NCBI RefSeq assembly: GCF_027922325.1
Contig: NZ_BSFL01000001.1
Location: 801,610-865,609 of the forward strand
Length of the DNA: 64,000 nt
Origin: Methylopila turkensis
Lineage (GTDB): Bacteria; Pseudomonadota; Alphaproteobacteria; Rhizobiales; Methylopilaceae
Direction: 5' to 3'
Shown: piece by piece, positions 62,998 through 64,000 of the stretch
Layout: every line of letters starts with the position of its first letter
How positions within the stretch are numbered: the first letter of the stretch is position 1
Notes under the pieces: model-generated
Databases searched by the model: none
What the model was told of the DNA's origin: nothing
Seen by the model: only the letters and a program-made list of their open reading frames with translations
Program-made: the position numbers and the translations under genes

Positions 62998-64000
62998 CCG
63001 TAGGCAAGAGTGTGGGGGCATGTCTGCGACCCTCGACCCATGCGTCCACAGTATCTGCCCACTCCTGCATCATATGCCGGCGCTGCACCTCGTATTCCGC
63101 CTTGTTATAGACCCCGCGCGACGAGCGGCCATCTTCGTGCGCCAAGCACTTCTCGATCCAATCCCTATTGAAACCCAATTCGTTCAGTAGGGTCGACCCT
63201 GTCCGCCGCAGGTCGTGAACCGTGAATGGTTCGAGTGGCAGCCCATCTTGCTTGGCTTGTTCCACGACCGAATAAGTGACCCGGTTGAACGTCGCTCGAG
63301 ACATTGGAGCATCCGCGTCGTAGCGTGAAGGCAATAGATACCGGGAATTCCCGGCGCAGGTTTTGAGCGCAATCATGATGTCGAGAGTCTGGCGACACAG
63401 ATAGACGTTGTGCGCTTTTGACCGCTTCATCCGCTCCTTGGGAATCGTCCAAACGGCGTTCTCGAAGTCGACCTCGTCCCACACCGCGTCCTGCAGTTCG
63501 CTCTTGCGCACCATCGTCAGCAGGAAGAGCCGCATTCCCAGCCGGATCGTCGGCAGCGTCGCGACTTTTTCCAGCTCTTTCAGCATCACTCGGATTTCCG
63601 CCGGCGACAGAGCCCGGTCCTTTGGGGTGAAGGTCGCGATCGATGCTGGTCCGACGTCATCGGCCGGATTGGCAACCTTCTCGCCATGTAAAATCGCGAA
63701 GCCGTAAATCTGCTTCAGGATGTCCCGAACGTGGATCGCCGTCGCTGGCGCGCCGCGGTCAACAATTTTGCCGCACTGAGCGCGCAGATCGTCCGGCGTG
63801 ATCTCGGTGAGCAGGCGGTTACGCCAAACCGGCAACAGCTCGCGCTCAAAGATAGAGCGACGCATCGCTCGGGTGCTGTCGGCCATCGGCGCATTCACGA
63901 GCCACTTTTCGCCGAACTCGCCGAAGCTCTTCGCCTCCTTGATGCGGCGCTTTTCGCGCTGCTTCTCAATCGCCGGCGAACGGCCTTCGCTGATCGCTCG
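62963..64000 (-). CDS. P4-type tyrosine integrase, 5' end outside the window
   Basis: The last 345 residues of a tyrosine recombinase are visible; the frame runs on past 64000, so the start is missing. Catalytic parts: the first Arg in LFLLTMVRKSELQ, HDLRRTGSTLL (His-x2-Arg) near 63210, LAHEDG, and the nucleophile Tyr in RGVYNKAEY. The C-terminus is usual for P4-like integrases. It would integrate and excise the element; att sites are not visible. It is convergent with the AlpA gene. Confidence 0.92.
   Translation of the reverse strand, partial: RAISEGRSPAIEKQREKRRIKEAKSFGEFGEKWLVNAPMADSTRAMRRSIFERELLPVWRNRLLTEITPDDLRAQCGKIVDRGAPATAIHVRDILKQIYGFAILHGEKVANPADDVGPASIATFTPKDRALSPAEIRVMLKELEKVATLPTIRLGMRLFLLTMVRKSELQDAVWDEVDFENAVWTIPKERMKRSKAHNVYLCRQTLDIMIALKTCAGNSRYLLPSRYDADAPMSRATFNRVTYSVVEQAKQDGLPLEPFTVHDLRRTGSTLLNELGFNRDWIEKCLAHEDGRSSRGVYNKAEYEVQRRHMMQEWADTVDAWVEGRRHAPTLLPTAMPLLELDPAL

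Overview
The window is high-G+C alphaproteobacterial DNA (rhizobial or sphingomonad-like by gene content and codon use; the genus cannot be fixed from sequence alone). It is almost entirely the inside of one integrative and conjugative element (ICE) with its cargo. The type IV secretion genes are of the Trb/P type. The regulatory block closely resembles the system known from ICEMlSym(R7A) of Mesorhizobium: an XRE repressor, a DUF2285 anti-activator like QseM, a DUF6499/DUF2285 activator like FseA split over two frames, an excisionase like RdfS, then repA, parA and traF. No rRNA, tRNA or CRISPR array was seen. Neither end of the element is visible: the first gene and the last gene both run off the window.

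Layout. 1-9 kb is a defence block: the 3' part of a large unidentified protein, a small DUF1508 gene, and a complete type I restriction-modification operon (half-length HsdS-like gene, hsdM, hsdS, hsdR, YgjP-type metalloprotease). 9-21 kb is a DNA-processing block: DUF932, a large ParB-like protein, a strawberry-notch-type helicase fused to a methyltransferase-like domain, a Toprim protein and a DUF2493 protein. Three of these genes have similar hairpin leaders whose 3' arm runs into the ribosome binding site. 20.7-23.2 kb holds small unknown genes, one with a HEPN-like motif, and a DUF736 gene. 23.3-25.3 kb is the excision and transfer switch. 25.3-31.4 kb holds repA, a candidate iteron origin, parA, a ribbon-helix-helix gene, DUF2840, traF, a second DUF736, a lytic transglycosylase, a candidate oriT and the relaxase. 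31.5-45.1 kb holds traG, a ribbon-helix-helix gene, a DMT transporter on the opposite strand, and trbBCDEJKLFGI plus DUF2274. 45.3-52.4 kb is metabolic cargo: two LysR genes, two SnoaL/limonene-epoxide-hydrolase-like genes, AraC, SDR, cysteine hydrolase, GST and a carboxymuconolactone-decarboxylase-like gene. 52.5-62.3 kb is a second cargo block: a double YjbR protein, TetR, TfoX-like, an Lhr helicase, YjbR, a medium-chain dehydrogenase and a carboxylesterase. 62.7-64 kb holds an AlpA-type regulator and a tyrosine integrase cut by the window end.

How it would work together (inference from the known family). The XRE protein sets expression of the small DUF2285 protein, which would hold the frameshifted FseA-like activator in check. 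Released activator would turn on rdfS and the co-directional repA-parA-traF genes. The excised circle could be copied from the repeats between repA and parA. The relaxase would nick oriT, TraG would couple the DNA to the Trb channel, and TraF and the transglycosylase would mature the pilus and open the wall. The restriction system and the DNA-processing block would help the element establish or hold its place in a new host. No LuxR/TraR or TraI gene is in the window, so the quorum input, if there is one, lies elsewhere.
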